From: Streptomyces sp.
GTDB lineage: Bacteria; Actinomycetota; Actinomycetes; Streptomycetales; Streptomycetaceae
DNA: 33,407 bases
Reading direction: 5' to 3'
Assembly: GCF_019510245.1 (NCBI RefSeq)
Contig: NZ_JAEKKT010000217.1
Span: 1-33,407, forward strand
Under the pieces are notes generated by a model. The model made no database searches, was not told the DNA's origin, and saw only the letters and a list, made by a program, of their open reading frames with translations. The position numbers and the translations under genes are program-made. Shown here in pieces: positions 10,744 through 19,545 of this stretch. How positions within the stretch are numbered: position 1 is the stretch's first letter; each line of letters starts with the position of its first letter.

Positions 10744-11940
10744 TCAGGCGCCCGCTGGTTCCGGGTCGGCCACCTTCTTCGGCGCGCGGGCGGCCGGGGT
10801 GGCGAAGGCGGCCGCGACCACCAGGACGAGCACCGGGATCAGGGCGTGCCGCAGCCCGAAGTGCTCACCGAGGTAGCCGAGGGAGGGCGGGCCCACCAGG
10901 AAGGCGACGTAGCCGACGGTCGCGGCGAGCGCGACGCGGGCGGCCGAGTCGGCGCCCGAATCACCCGCCGCGGAGAGCGCCACGGGAAACCCGAGTGACG
11001 CCCCGAGGCCCCACAGGACGGCGGCGGCAGCCGCGACCGCCTGGTTGTCGACGAAAATCACGAGGGCCAGTCCGGCGGCCCCGACGACCGCGCTCCCGCA
11101 CAGCGCCGCCGCCCGCCCGAACCGGTCGACGAACCGTCCGCCGACGAAGCGGCCCACGGTCATCGCGGCGGCGAAGACCGCGTACACGGCGGAGCCCAGC
11201 GCGGCGTCGAAGCCGTGCCCGTCCACCATGACCAGGGGGAGCCAGTCGTTCGCCGTGCCCTCGGCCATGGCGAGCGCGAGGATGACGCAGCCGATGAGCA
11301 GCAGTGCGGGATCCTTCCAGACCGCGGCGCGCGGCGCGCCCGGTGCGCGGCGTCCGGCGGCGGTCTGCCGGCCCACCTCGGCGGGGACGCGCCGGATGAC
11401 CAGGGCGAGCGCGCCCAGCACCACCGCGGCCACGACGAGCAGATGGACCAGGACCGGGAAGTCGACCGCCGTCAGGCACATGCCGGCGACCGCGCCGAGC
11501 ACGGTGCCGAGACTGAAGAAGCCGTGCATGGCGGGCAGCGTGGAGCGGCCGAGCAGCCGTTCCACTTCGGCGCCCTCGACGTTGAGGGCCACCTCGCCGC
11601 CGCCCATGCCGAGACCGAACAGCCCGAGGCCCAGCGCGACACAGGCCCCCGAACCGACGGCGGCGCCCACTCCGACCACCGCGGCACCGGCGGCGACGGC
11701 CGACGTGCCGGCCAGGATGACGAGCCGGGCACCCCAGCGCGCCACGACCGTGCCCGAGCACAGGATGCCGAGCATCGAGCCGACCGAGAGCCCGAACAGG
11801 ATCAGGCCCATCTGCGCCGTGGAGGCGCCGAGCAGGTCGCGCACGTCCGGGGTGCGGGTGACCCAGGAGGAGATGGTCAGCCCGGGCGCGAAGAAGAGGA
11901 CGAAGACGGCAGTGCGACGCCGGGCGAGGTCAGAGGTCAT
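10744..11940 (-). CDS. MFS transporter
   Basis: The product is 398 aa with about twelve hydrophobic helices in two halves, as in the major facilitator superfamily. The loop SGTVVARWGARLV between helices 2 and 3 and GRFVDRFGRAAAL in the second half match the MFS loop motif. The ATG at 11940 starts MTSDLARRRTAVFVLFF; a longer frame runs through the operator region and is not credible. The gene is divergent from a TetR regulator, with inverted repeats between the starts. That arrangement is typical of an efflux pump induced by its own substrate. The C-terminus is short and polar. The transported compound is unknown. Confidence 0.9.
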   Translation of the reverse strand: MTSDLARRRTAVFVLFFAPGLTISSWVTRTPDVRDLLGASTAQMGLILFGLSVGSMLGILCSGTVVARWGARLVILAGTSAVAAGAAVVGVGAAVGSGACVALGLGLFGLGMGGGEVALNVEGAEVERLLGRSTLPAMHGFFSLGTVLGAVAGMCLTAVDFPVLVHLLVVAAVVLGALALVIRRVPAEVGRQTAAGRRAPGAPRAAVWKDPALLLIGCVILALAMAEGTANDWLPLVMVDGHGFDAALGSAVYAVFAAAMTVGRFVGGRFVDRFGRAAALCGSAVVGAAGLALVIFVDNQAVAAAAAVLWGLGASLGFPVALSAAGDSGADSAARVALAATVGYVAFLVGPPSLGYLGEHFGLRHALIPVLVLVVAAAFATPAARAPKKVADPEPAGA

Positions 11941-11962
11941 GGGCGGTGGCTCCAGCGGGGTA

Positions 11963-12010
11963 CGTACAGAAGTCTGTACGACCGTACACACTAACCTGTA
12001 CGTCTGTACA
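11963..12010. promoter_or_regulatory. cluster of TGTAC palindromes, probable TetR operator
   Basis: Three inverted repeats built on GTACA/TGTAC lie between the MFS and TetR starts. They are CGTACAGA-AG-TCTGTACG at 11963-11980, GTACA-N8-TGTAC at 11984-12001 and TGTAC-GTCT-GTACA at 11997-12010. The second and third share a half-site. The cluster overlaps where both divergent promoters must lie, so the TetR protein probably represses itself and the exporter. Confidence 0.7.
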
Positions 12011-12046
12011 CACTCGGCGCTGGGCAACCCATGGCACATTGAGGGC

Positions 12047-12628
12047 GTGAGCGGCACACGACGCGAGATCCCGAACGATCCCGGACGCAAGGAGCGGATC
12101 CTCGATGCAGCCCTGGACGTGATCGCCGAGAGCGGCGTACACCGGACCACCCACCGGAAGATCGCGGCGCGGGCGGAGGTCCCCCTGGGCTCGCTCACCT
12201 ACTACTTCGACGGCATGGCGGACCTCCTCGCCCAGGCATTCGCCCGGCTGTCGGACACCATGTCCCAGCTCTACCGGCGGACGCTGGAGTCCGCCGCCTC
12301 CACGGCAGAGGCCGAGGCGGCGGTCGTCGAGCTGATCTGCGGTCCGGCCTACGCCACGGAACGCGACATGACCCTCATCTTCGAGATGTACGCCTACGCC
12401 AACCACAACGAGGCGGTCTCCGTCACCACCCGCACCTGGCTCGAACGCAGCAGGGACAGCCTCGCCCTGCACTTCACGCCCGGAGTGTCCCGCGCACTCG
12501 ACGCGCTGATCGAGGGCTGGCCGATGCACCGGGCGTTCGCCGACGCACCGCTGGACCGCCGCCTGGTCACCGAAACGGTCCGCGCGATCGTCGCCGCCGA
12601 CCCACGCCTGTCCACGGACGCCACCTGA
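12047..12628 (+). CDS. TetR-family regulator
   Basis: The product is 193 aa from the GTG at 12047. The N-terminal TetR helix-turn-helix spans about 13-60 (RKERILDAALDVIAESGVHR, then KIAARAEVPLGSLTYYFDGM), followed by an all-helical ligand domain. Upstream codons in the same frame lie within the operator cluster, so the later GTG, giving VSGTRREIPNDPGRKER, is preferred. It is divergent from the MFS gene, which it presumably controls. Its ligand is unknown. Confidence 0.88.
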   Translation: MSGTRREIPNDPGRKERILDAALDVIAESGVHRTTHRKIAARAEVPLGSLTYYFDGMADLLAQAFARLSDTMSQLYRRTLESAASTAEAEAAVVELICGPAYATERDMTLIFEMYAYANHNEAVSVTTRTWLERSRDSLALHFTPGVSRALDALIEGWPMHRAFADAPLDRRLVTETVRAIVAADPRLSTDAT

Positions 12629-12668
12629 ACCGCACCGACATCCGCTTCCTCGCTCCACGGCAGTTCAC

Positions 12669-12694
12669 GGACCCCCGGACAGGCGGGGGAGTCC
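12669..12694. terminator. imperfect hairpin between convergent genes
   Basis: GGAC-CCCC pairs with GGGG-A-GTCC (one bulged A) around a short loop, between the stop of the TetR gene (12628) and the stop of the GH106-like gene (12737). It could terminate both convergent transcripts. There is no T-run, as is usual in high-GC actinomycetes. Confidence 0.45.
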
Positions 12695-12736
12695 ACGATC
12701 CAGCGTGACCGAACGCCGAGCCGCCCTGTCGCCCGA

Positions 12737-15700
12737 TCAGGCCACCGTCCGCTGGACGTAGGGCACGAGCCGGACCGGGCCGAGGAGACCGTACGCCTGG
12801 CGTGTCGCCGTCCCGAAGACCGCGGGGTTGCTGACCCGCAGCCGGTTGAACAGCGGGGTGGCGACCTCGACTTCGACCGTGTTCGTGCCCGGGCGGAGCA
12901 GGCCGCCGAGGTCCACCTCGGGGTTGAGGCGGTCTATGGGCCCGACCCGGGTGCCGTTGACGGTCACCCGGCAGGTGTCGGCGACGCTGCCGAGCCGCAG
13001 CACGGCCCCCGTCGAGGAGGTCCAGTTCGCCGGCAGGGTGACGGTCGTCCGGTAACGGCCGATGCCGCCGACGTCGGCCAGCTCCGGGATCTGCGACCAG
13101 GGCAGCAGCGCGTCGAGGGCGACGGTGTGCCCGACGACGTCGATGCTGGTGGCGTCGGCGCCGGGCCGCCAGTCGTCGACGGTGAGCGTCCACCGGTCGA
13201 GGGTGACGGGGTCGGGCACCTCGGGTATCTCCGCGGTGACCGTGCGGCCGTTCGACAGGGTGGTGGCGTACGTACCTGCCGTCGCCGCGCGCACGGCCGG
13301 CGAACCGTTCGCGAACAGCACGCTGTCCGCCTCGGTCGCCACCGCGTGCGGACGGGCCCCGCTGCGGTCCCCGAACGCGGCGGGCCGCGCCAGCGCGACG
13401 ACGAGCGTCTCACCGGGCTGGAGCGCCACCCGGAACGTGAACGCGTCCCCGTCCTGGGTGTACTCGGCGAGCCGGGTGACCCGCCCGGTCCAGGGATCCA
13501 GCAGGTAGGGGACGGTACCGGAACCGGCGCGCCGGGTGCTGTGCACCGTCACGTCGTGGTCGACGGCGGCCACCGGCGGCTTGACGGTCTCGGCGTGCTT
13601 GCCGTTGCAGAAGTAGTAGAGGTCGGCGTCGTCGGTCGCCCGGTGCGCGTTGAGAAGGGTCGAGGACGCGCCGTAGGCGACGTCGGGCGTCACGCCGAGG
13701 TCCGCGAAGGCCGCGCCGACCAGGGTCTTGTCGGTGACCTTGCGGACGTTCGGGAGGGCGAGCAACTGGGCGGTGAGCGCACGCAGTTCCGCGGTCTCGG
13801 TGTCGTCGGTCAGGCCCGGGGCGAGGGCCTGGTCGAAGGCGCCGAGCAGTACGGTGGGCAGCCCGGCCCGGGCGAACGCGAGCAGCCTGCGGGCGTCGGC
13901 TACGGCCAGCGTCGGGTTGGAACCGTAGAAGAAGTCGCCTTCGAGGAACAGCGCCTTGTAGGCGGGCCCGTCCGGCGCGAGCCGCTTTCCGGACACCCGG
14001 GCCGAGGGCAGGTCGAGCAGCGGCCCGCTGAGGAACTGGTGGGTCCAGCCGAGCGGGACGCCGGTGGAGGTGAGCCAGGACGCTCCGATGCCGGTGGCGC
14101 TGTAGCCGGTCTGCCGGAAGACGGCGACGTCGGCGCGGACGGTGCCGGACTGGAGCACCTGGTGCACCCGCCCGAGGTAGCCGGCGATGTCCGGGACGTG
14201 CTGCCAGGTGGGTTGGCGCGGCCCCCAGGACTCGCCGTACCCCACCGTTCCGTTGTAGGGGCTGAACGCGGCGAACCCGGGCCAGGCGACCCCCGGCGCG
14301 GTGGCGTAGGAGAATCCGTGGATCACGGTCTGGTTGACGCCCGCCGCGTACGCGCCGCCCATGGTGCGCAGGAACTTGTCCCAGGTCGTGTTGTAGGCGC
14401 CGCCCGCGTAGGCGCCCGCCTCGCAGGACAGGACGCGGTGTCCGGCCATGTCGCGGCCGCCGGCGAGGCAGCGGTAGTCGTCCAGGTTCTTGAAGCCGAG
14501 CGACTCGCCCTCGGGGATGTCGAGGACCGCCGCCGAGGCGATGGCGTCCGTCTGGAGCCCGTACGGCTGCGAGCGCAACTGCATGCCGTGGCCGTGCGCC
14601 CAGTCCCGCAGTGCCCCGAGATGGTGCTCGTTGAACAGGTTCGACACGGTCTCCCAGAAGTCGTGCCGGATCTCCTGGGTGAGCCGGGCCTCGAAGGCGA
14701 AGACCTGGTTGCCGTTGTCAAGGACGACGGCCGGCAGGTACGGCAGCAGGTCCCGCCCGGTGTGCCCGCGGAACGCGTCCGGCAGCGCGGGCGTCCACTG
14801 CAGCCCCTTGGTCTCCAGCTCGACGGAGTCCTCGAAGAAGGCGCCGCCCGCCGACCGGAGCAGTCCGCGCAGCCCGGCGTCGAGGATCTCGCGGTCCCAG
14901 TAGCGTGTGACGGCCGCGGTACCGGCCGCGCTGAAGTGGTCGACGACGTAGGCGGCGGGGGAGGAGTGCGGGCCCGCCTCGGGCTGCTGTCCCGAACCCC
15001 GCTGCCAGTACGCCAGGATCACCCAGGTCGCCGAGTCCGGCGGGGTCCAGGTCAGCCTGCCCTCGGACACCCGGGAGGTCAGGTCGGTGACGCTGCCGGC
15101 ATCCAGGCCGGTCGCCTTTCCGCTGGAGTAGGCGGTGTCGACCCGGGCGGCCTGAACCGCGAACAACTGCTGCACGGTGACTTGGGAAGCGGCCGCGTGG
15201 ACCGGGGCCGGCACCGGTCCGTCGTACCCGGCACCGGCCGTCAACGTGACCTTGCCGTAGACGAGTTCCTTGACCGCCGCGTCGTCGTCGGGGGTGACAC
15301 CCGGTACGGCGACGGGCCAGCTCGGGCCGAGGGTGAGGTCGACGGTCAGTCCGCGCCGGGCCGCCTGGCGCAGCGCGGCCTTCACACCGTCGCGCCAGGG
15401 GGTGCTGCCCCAGCCGTGATGCGCGGTGTCCAGCACGGAGGTGTCGGCGATGCTGTGGTGCACGGCCGCGATCTCGGCCCCGCCGAACCCCGCATCCGCC
15501 ATCTGGTCGATCTCCCGCGCGATCTCGGCAGGATCGACCAGCCCGTCCGGCCACCACCAGCGGAACTTCGGCCGAACGGCCCTGGCGGGCTTTGCGAACC
15601 AGTCGGCGGCGGGTCCGGCCCCGGTGGAGAGGGCACCACCGGGTGCGGCGAAGGCACCGGCCGCGGGCCCGAGCGCGGCGAGGGCACCGGCCGACAGGCC

Positions 15701-15757
15701 GGCCGCGAGCACCGACCGGCGGGTCGCCCCACCGCGCTGAGAGGAGGATTCGTGCAT
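12737..15757 (-). CDS. Tat-exported GH106-like glycosidase (alpha-L-rhamnosidase type)
   Basis: The product is 1006 aa. A twin-arginine leader (TRRSVLAAGLSAGALAALG) sits at about 12-30. The mature protein opens with PKFRWWWPDGLVDPAEIARE, then GFGGAEIAAV, which is characteristic of Glyco_hydro_106 proteins. Those release L-rhamnose from plant glycosides or pectic side chains. The long central part contains FEDSVELETKGLQWT and ILDIPEGESLGF-like acidic segments that probably supply catalytic residues. Residues of about 890-990 form a galactose-binding-like beta-sandwich (YRTTVTLPANW, CRVTVNGTRVG). The ATG at 15757 fits the leader. Its promoter region carries a LacI-type operator, so sugar-responsive repression is likely. 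Alpha-rhamnosidase activity is the best guess, but the family is broad. Confidence 0.85.
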   Translation of the reverse strand: MHESSSQRGGATRRSVLAAGLSAGALAALGPAAGAFAAPGGALSTGAGPAADWFAKPARAVRPKFRWWWPDGLVDPAEIAREIDQMADAGFGGAEIAAVHHSIADTSVLDTAHHGWGSTPWRDGVKAALRQAARRGLTVDLTLGPSWPVAVPGVTPDDDAAVKELVYGKVTLTAGAGYDGPVPAPVHAAASQVTVQQLFAVQAARVDTAYSSGKATGLDAGSVTDLTSRVSEGRLTWTPPDSATWVILAYWQRGSGQQPEAGPHSSPAAYVVDHFSAAGTAAVTRYWDREILDAGLRGLLRSAGGAFFEDSVELETKGLQWTPALPDAFRGHTGRDLLPYLPAVVLDNGNQVFAFEARLTQEIRHDFWETVSNLFNEHHLGALRDWAHGHGMQLRSQPYGLQTDAIASAAVLDIPEGESLGFKNLDDYRCLAGGRDMAGHRVLSCEAGAYAGGAYNTTWDKFLRTMGGAYAAGVNQTVIHGFSYATAPGVAWPGFAAFSPYNGTVGYGESWGPRQPTWQHVPDIAGYLGRVHQVLQSGTVRADVAVFRQTGYSATGIGASWLTSTGVPLGWTHQFLSGPLLDLPSARVSGKRLAPDGPAYKALFLEGDFFYGSNPTLAVADARRLLAFARAGLPTVLLGAFDQALAPGLTDDTETAELRALTAQLLALPNVRKVTDKTLVGAAFADLGVTPDVAYGASSTLLNAHRATDDADLYYFCNGKHAETVKPPVAAVDHDVTVHSTRRAGSGTVPYLLDPWTGRVTRLAEYTQDGDAFTFRVALQPGETLVVALARPAAFGDRSGARPHAVATEADSVLFANGSPAVRAATAGTYATTLSNGRTVTAEIPEVPDPVTLDRWTLTVDDWRPGADATSIDVVGHTVALDALLPWSQIPELADVGGIGRYRTTVTLPANWTSSTGAVLRLGSVADTCRVTVNGTRVGPIDRLNPEVDLGGLLRPGTNTVEVEVATPLFNRLRVSNPAVFGTATRQAYGLLGPVRLVPYVQRTVA

Positions 15758-15803
15758 GGTTCAACCCCAAGTGGTCCCAAGGGCGGTCACGGACAGACGG
15801 TGT

Positions 15804-15819
15804 ATTGAATCGTTTCAAT
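15804..15819. promoter_or_regulatory. LacI-type operator upstream of GH106-like gene
   Basis: ATTGAAT-CG-TTTCAAT is a 16-bp palindrome with a central CG and one mismatched pair. That is the classic architecture of LacI/GalR operators. It lies 47-62 nt upstream of the start at 15757. A looser copy, TGACAA-CG-ATTCAA, at 15872-15885 has one perfect half. No intact LacI gene is present in the window. Confidence 0.65.
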
Positions 15820-15947
15820 CAAGGTGAGCGCGGGAACGTTAATCCGGTCCATGAACCGAGGTCAAGAGATGTGACAACGATTCAACGAGGCGAAGGCCGC
15901 CGAGGGTTGCCGGCACCTCCCGTGCCGCGGCCCGGAGCCGGCGCCCG

Positions 15948-16477
15948 TCAGGCCACCTGGCCGACGTGCAGCGCGGTGTAGGCGCCGCCCCGGCGCAGCA
16001 GTTCCTCGTGCGTGCCGATCTCGCGGATACGGCCGTCGCCCATCACCACGATGCGGTCGGCACCGTGCACGGTGGACAGCCGGTGGGCCACCACGAACGT
16101 CGTACGGCCGTGCAGCAGGCGGGCCAGCGCCTGCTGCACCAGCGCCTCGGAGCGGGTGTCCAGCGCGGAGGTGGCCTCGTCCAGCACCAGGACGCGCGGG
16201 TCCCGGATCAACGCCCTCGCGATGGCGAGGCGTTGGCGCTGGCCGCCGGAGAGCCGGGCGCCGCGCTCGCCGACCACGGTGTCCAGGCCGAGCGGCAACT
16301 GGTCCACGAATTCCAGGGCGTTGGCGTCCCTGAGTGCGGCGCGCACCGCCTCCTCGTCGGCTTCGTCCTCCATGCCGTAGGCGACGTTCTCGCGGACCGT
16401 GCCGTCGAAGAGGATCGACTCCTGCGGCACGACCGAGACGAACTGCCGGTAGGTGCGCAGGCTGGAAGCCGTCCCGT
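15948..16477 (-). pseudogene. C-terminal ABC-transporter ATPase fragment
   Basis: Reading from about 16477 on the minus strand gives SLRTYRQFVSVVPQESILFD, then the Q-loop region, the signature RLSGGQRQRLAIARAL, Walker B VLVLDEATSALD and the H-loop VVAHRLSTV. The end is intact, with a stop at 15948. This is the tail of an exporter-type ABC protein (MsbA/multidrug type). Both the membrane domain and the Walker A P-loop are missing, so it cannot work as an ATPase. The frame continues a little upstream, but that sequence belongs to a different remnant. Confidence 0.8.
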
Positions 16478-16852
16478 TCGGCGGGCATGAAATCGGTGAC
16501 GGTCTCGCGGCGCAGCAGGACGACCCGGCCGTCGTCGTGGGGGCCGCGGGGAAGCCCGTCGAGATGCGCGTGCACACCGTCCTGACGTGGCGTCAGATCG
16601 CCCGCGAGGACGTCCGGACGGGCCGGCAGGGAGACACCGAGCCGGTCCCCGGTCCGCTCGTACCGGGCCGAGAGGTCCTCCGGCAGCAGGTGGAAGACGC
16701 CCTCTTCCTCCTCGGTGCCCCCGGTTCAGCAGCACGCAGGCCATGCGCTCGGCGGGGTCGGTGGCGGTGTGGTCGACGTCCAGGACCACTCCCCGGTGGT
16801 CCGGGTCGAGCGGCGGGATGGTGCCGATCCACATGCGGGCGGAGCCGTCCAT
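16478..16852 (-). pseudogene. N-terminal remnant of unrecognised gene fused to ABC fragment
   Basis: From an ATG at 16852 the minus strand reads MDGSARMWIGTIPPLDPDHR and continues to ERMACVLLN near 16724. A frameshift then leads into a second good-looking stretch, GVFHLLPEDLSARYERTGDR, ending with RRETVTDFMPAERDGF next to the ABC sequence. Both parts have ordinary Streptomyces-like composition and a plausible protein texture, but I do not recognise the family. No ribosome site is evident. The frameshift and abrupt junction near 16478 suggest a recombined relic. Confidence 0.4.
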
Positions 16853-16898
16853 GGCCGGGATTCAAGCACCCGGCCGACCGGGCCTACCCGGCGGCGGC

Positions 16899-17528
16899 TC
16901 AGGGCAGTTCGACGCTGACCAGGCCGCGCAGCATCCTGCGCAGATGGTCGGGCATGTCGATGGCGTCCGGGCTGAGCAGCCACTGGATCTGCAGGCCGTC
17001 GATGAACGCGATGAGGTTCGCCGCCAGCCCCGACGCGTCCACGTGCGGGCGCAGCAGATCCCGTCGCACCAGGTCGTCGACGGCCCGTTGCATCTGCCGG
17101 CGGGTGCGTTCGTAGCGTGCGGTGAAGTAGGGGCGCGCCGGGTGGTCCGCCGCGGTGGCCTCGCTCGACAGCACGGCGAACAGGCTCACGATCAGCGGGT
17201 TGGCCTGGTTGTGCGCGACCAGCCGGATCATGCTGGCGAAGTACGCCACGCCGTCGCTGTTGACCGCGCCCGACTGGAAGAAGTGCGCGTCGTCCTGGCG
17301 CTCGCGTTCCTCGAGGACCGCCTCGAGCAGTGACTCCTTCGTCGGGAAGTGGTGCAGCAGCCCCGCGCGTGACACACCGCAGGCGGCGGCCAGTTGCACC
17401 ATGCTCGCGTTGCGGTAGCCGACCTGCCCGAACGCGGTGAACGCCGCCTCGATGATCTGGGCGCGCCGGCGTTCCCCCTTGGGGTAGTTCCGCGGGGCCG
17501 TGCCCTGTCGCGCCGTCTCTCTCGCCAT
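16899..17528 (-). CDS. TetR-family regulator of the sugar operon
   Basis: The product is 209 aa from the ATG at 17528. The helix-turn-helix lies at about 20-66 (RRAQIIEAAFTAFGQVGYRN, then ACGVSRAGLLHHFPTKESLL). The ligand domain follows with a TetR_C-like pattern (TARYERTRRQMQRAVDDLV). The start has only a distant AGAGG upstream, so it is slightly uncertain; longer versions run into the divergent promoter region. It is transcribed away from the four-gene dehydrogenase/isomerase operon with 101 nt between starts. It most likely represses that operon and responds to one of its substrates or intermediates. Confidence 0.88.
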   Translation of the reverse strand: MARETARQGTAPRNYPKGERRRAQIIEAAFTAFGQVGYRNASMVQLAAACGVSRAGLLHHFPTKESLLEAVLEERERQDDAHFFQSGAVNSDGVAYFASMIRLVAHNQANPLIVSLFAVLSSEATAADHPARPYFTARYERTRRQMQRAVDDLVRRDLLRPHVDASGLAANLIAFIDGLQIQWLLSPDAIDMPDHLRRMLRGLVSVELP

Positions 17529-17629
17529 GGACGAGATGCTAACGACCTCTAGAAACCAGCACCCCTGTCGGTATTCTGTTCCCGGCCGTGCGCCACGCTT
17601 CCGGCCGTCCGCCATGAGAGGAGTTCCCC
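17529..17629. promoter_or_regulatory. divergent promoter region, TetR and sugar operon
   Basis: This 101-nt gap must hold both promoters. A TATTCT box at about 17571 is a possible -10 for the operon, and a TCTAGA palindrome lies near 17549. I do not see a long clean inverted repeat, so the operator is not located. The operon's first gene has a GAGAGGAG ribosome site. Confidence 0.4.
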
Positions 17630-18427
17630 ATGTCGACACCGCAGTTGTCGGTCCAGCTCTACTCCGTACGCCATGCCCTGGAGGCCGACGAGGACGCGAC
17701 CCTCGGCCGCCTGACCGCGCTGGGCCTGAGGAACGTCGAGGCCTTCGGCTTCGTGCACCGGGCCGGCGAACTGGCCGACGCGCTCGACAAGCACGGTCTG
17801 TCCGCGCGGACGGGGCACGCCGGCTTCCTGTCGCCCGACGCGGCACCCCCGGCCGACCTCGACGAGACCTTCCGGGCCGCCCGGCGACTGGGCGTGGAGA
17901 TCCTCTTCGACCCGTTCGTCCCCGCCGAGCGCTGGGCCGACGAGCAGGAGATCGCCCGTACCGCCGCCCTCCTGAACGAGGCCGCCGAGCGCGCCGCCGA
18001 CCACGGGCTGCGGGTCGGCTACCACAACCACTCCCAGGAGTTCGTCCACACCGTCGCCGGCGTCAACGCCTTCGACCGCTTCGCCGGCCTCCTGCATCCG
18101 GAAGTCGCCCTGGAGATAGACCTGTTCTGGGCCGCGGCCGGCGGCAATGACGTCGTCGCCCTCCTGAACCGGCTCGGCTCCCGGGTGCGCGCCCTGCACG
18201 TGAAGGACGGACCCGTCATCGACGACCCGTTCACCTCGGGCGCCCCCTTCGACCCCGCCGACACCGGCCAGGTCGCGGCAGGCCGCGGACAGATACCACT
18301 GGCTGCCGCGCTGGAGGCGGCCCCGCACGCCGAGTACGCCGTCATCGAGTTCGACCACTACGACGGCGACATCTTCGAGGGCATCGCGACGGGCGTCTCC
18401 TACCTGAACGGGAAGGGCATCGCCTGA
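17630..18427 (+). CDS. sugar isomerase/epimerase, xylose-isomerase-like TIM barrel (operon gene 1)
   Basis: The product is 265 aa and belongs to the AP_endonuc_2 / sugar phosphate isomerase-epimerase family. These are single TIM barrels that use a divalent metal to interconvert keto and hydroxy sugars. Likely metal or catalytic segments are GYHNHSQEF (about 127-135), ALEIDLFW (160-167), ALHVKDG (187-193) and AVIEFDHYDGD (about 240-250). The ATG at 17630 follows GAGAGGAG with good spacing. It overlaps the next gene by one base (TGATG), so translation is coupled. It is shorter than and clearly different from the isomerase at the end of the same operon, so the two probably act on different intermediates. 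Confidence 0.88.
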   Translation: MSTPQLSVQLYSVRHALEADEDATLGRLTALGLRNVEAFGFVHRAGELADALDKHGLSARTGHAGFLSPDAAPPADLDETFRAARRLGVEILFDPFVPAERWADEQEIARTAALLNEAAERAADHGLRVGYHNHSQEFVHTVAGVNAFDRFAGLLHPEVALEIDLFWAAAGGNDVVALLNRLGSRVRALHVKDGPVIDDPFTSGAPFDPADTGQVAAGRGQIPLAAALEAAPHAEYAVIEFDHYDGDIFEGIATGVSYLNGKGIA

Positions 18428-19545
18428 TGGCGGCACGGAACCCGGTCGGCGTCGGCCTCGTCGGCGCCGGCAACATCAGCGACCAGTACCTGACGAACCT
18501 CACCAGGTTCCCCGACCTGCGCGTGCTCGTCGTGGGCGACCTGGACACCACGCGCGCCGAGACCCAGGCCCGCAGGTACGGCGTCGAGGAGTGGGGCACC
18601 GCGGCCGACGTCCTCGCCCACCCGGACGTCGACATCGTCGTCAACCTGACCGTGCCCGCCGTCCACGCCGAGGTCAGCTCGGCCATCGTCGCCGCGGGCA
18701 AACACGTCTGGTCGGAGAAGCCCATCGCCGTCGACCGCTCCGACGCACGAGCCCTGCTCGACCAGGCGGCCGCGGCCGGCCTGCGGGTCGGGGTCGCCCC
18801 CGACACGATCCTCGGCCCCGGCCTGCAGACCGCCCTGCGGGCCGTCGCACGCGGCGACATCGGCACCCCGCTGTCCGCGCAGACCGTGATGCAGTACGCC
18901 GGACCCGACCTGTGGCACCCCAACCCCGAGTTCCTGTTCGCCAAGGGCGCCGGTCCGCTCCTCGACATGGGCCCCTACTACCTCACCGCCCTCGTCTGCC
19001 TGTTCGGCCCGGTCGCCCGTGTCGCCGCGCTCGGTTCCACCGCCCGCGCGGTCCGTACGGTACGCAGCGGCGAGCGCACGGGCACCGAGTTCACCGTCGC
19101 CGTACCCACCCACGTCTCCGCGCTCACCCGGTTCGCGGGCGGCGGGGTCGGGCAGAGCGTGTTCAGCTTCGACTCCCCGCTCACCCGCACCGGGTTCGTC
19201 GAGATCACCGGCACCGAGGGCACCCTCGTCCTGCCCGACCCCAACACCTTCGCCGGTGACGTCCGGATCACCCGGGTGCAGCAGCGGGGCCAGGACCCGG
19301 AGTGGGAGACCGTCCCGCCCGTCGGCATCGAGGCGGGCCGCGGGCTCGGCGTCCTGGACATGGCACGGGCCATCCGCGGGGGACACGCCCACATCGCCAC
19401 CGGAGACCTCGGCTACCACGTCCTGGACACCATGATGTCCATCGACGAGGCCGTCACCTCCGGCGAGAGCGTCCACGTCACCAGCACCGCCCCCGCGACA
19501 CCACTCGTCCCCGAGGACCGCGACCCGTACGGAGCCACCCTGTGA
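18427..19545 (+). CDS. Gfo/Idh/MocA dehydrogenase (operon gene 2)
   Basis: The product is 372 aa. The NAD(P)-binding Rossmann domain opens with VGVGLVGAGNIS (about 6-17). VWSEKPIAV near 96-104 is the EKP motif that positions the catalytic Lys. The C-terminal alpha/beta domain includes GPLLDMGPYYLTAL, the equivalent of the GG-x-x-x-D-x-G-x-H segment, but with Tyr-Tyr where many members have a catalytic His. The start overlaps the previous stop by one base and the end overlaps the next GTG by four. These enzymes oxidise or reduce hydroxyls of sugars, inositols and glycosides, often at C3. Pairing with a second paralogue suggests two redox steps or two substrates. Confidence 0.9.
   Translation: MAARNPVGVGLVGAGNISDQYLTNLTRFPDLRVLVVGDLDTTRAETQARRYGVEEWGTAADVLAHPDVDIVVNLTVPAVHAEVSSAIVAAGKHVWSEKPIAVDRSDARALLDQAAAAGLRVGVAPDTILGPGLQTALRAVARGDIGTPLSAQTVMQYAGPDLWHPNPEFLFAKGAGPLLDMGPYYLTALVCLFGPVARVAALGSTARAVRTVRSGERTGTEFTVAVPTHVSALTRFAGGGVGQSVFSFDSPLTRTGFVEITGTEGTLVLPDPNTFAGDVRITRVQQRGQDPEWETVPPVGIEAGRGLGVLDMARAIRGGHAHIATGDLGYHVLDTMMSIDEAVTSGESVHVTSTAPATPLVPEDRDPYGATL

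Noticed and set aside
10744..12198. Longer start for the MFS transporter
   Set aside because: It would run through the operator palindromes and most of the 5' end of the TetR gene; the ATG at 11940 begins the first hydrophobic helix properly.
13127..15808. 893-codon open frame on the plus strand
   Set aside because: It is antisense to the GH106-like gene and rich in Gly/Arg/Val with no recognisable domain.
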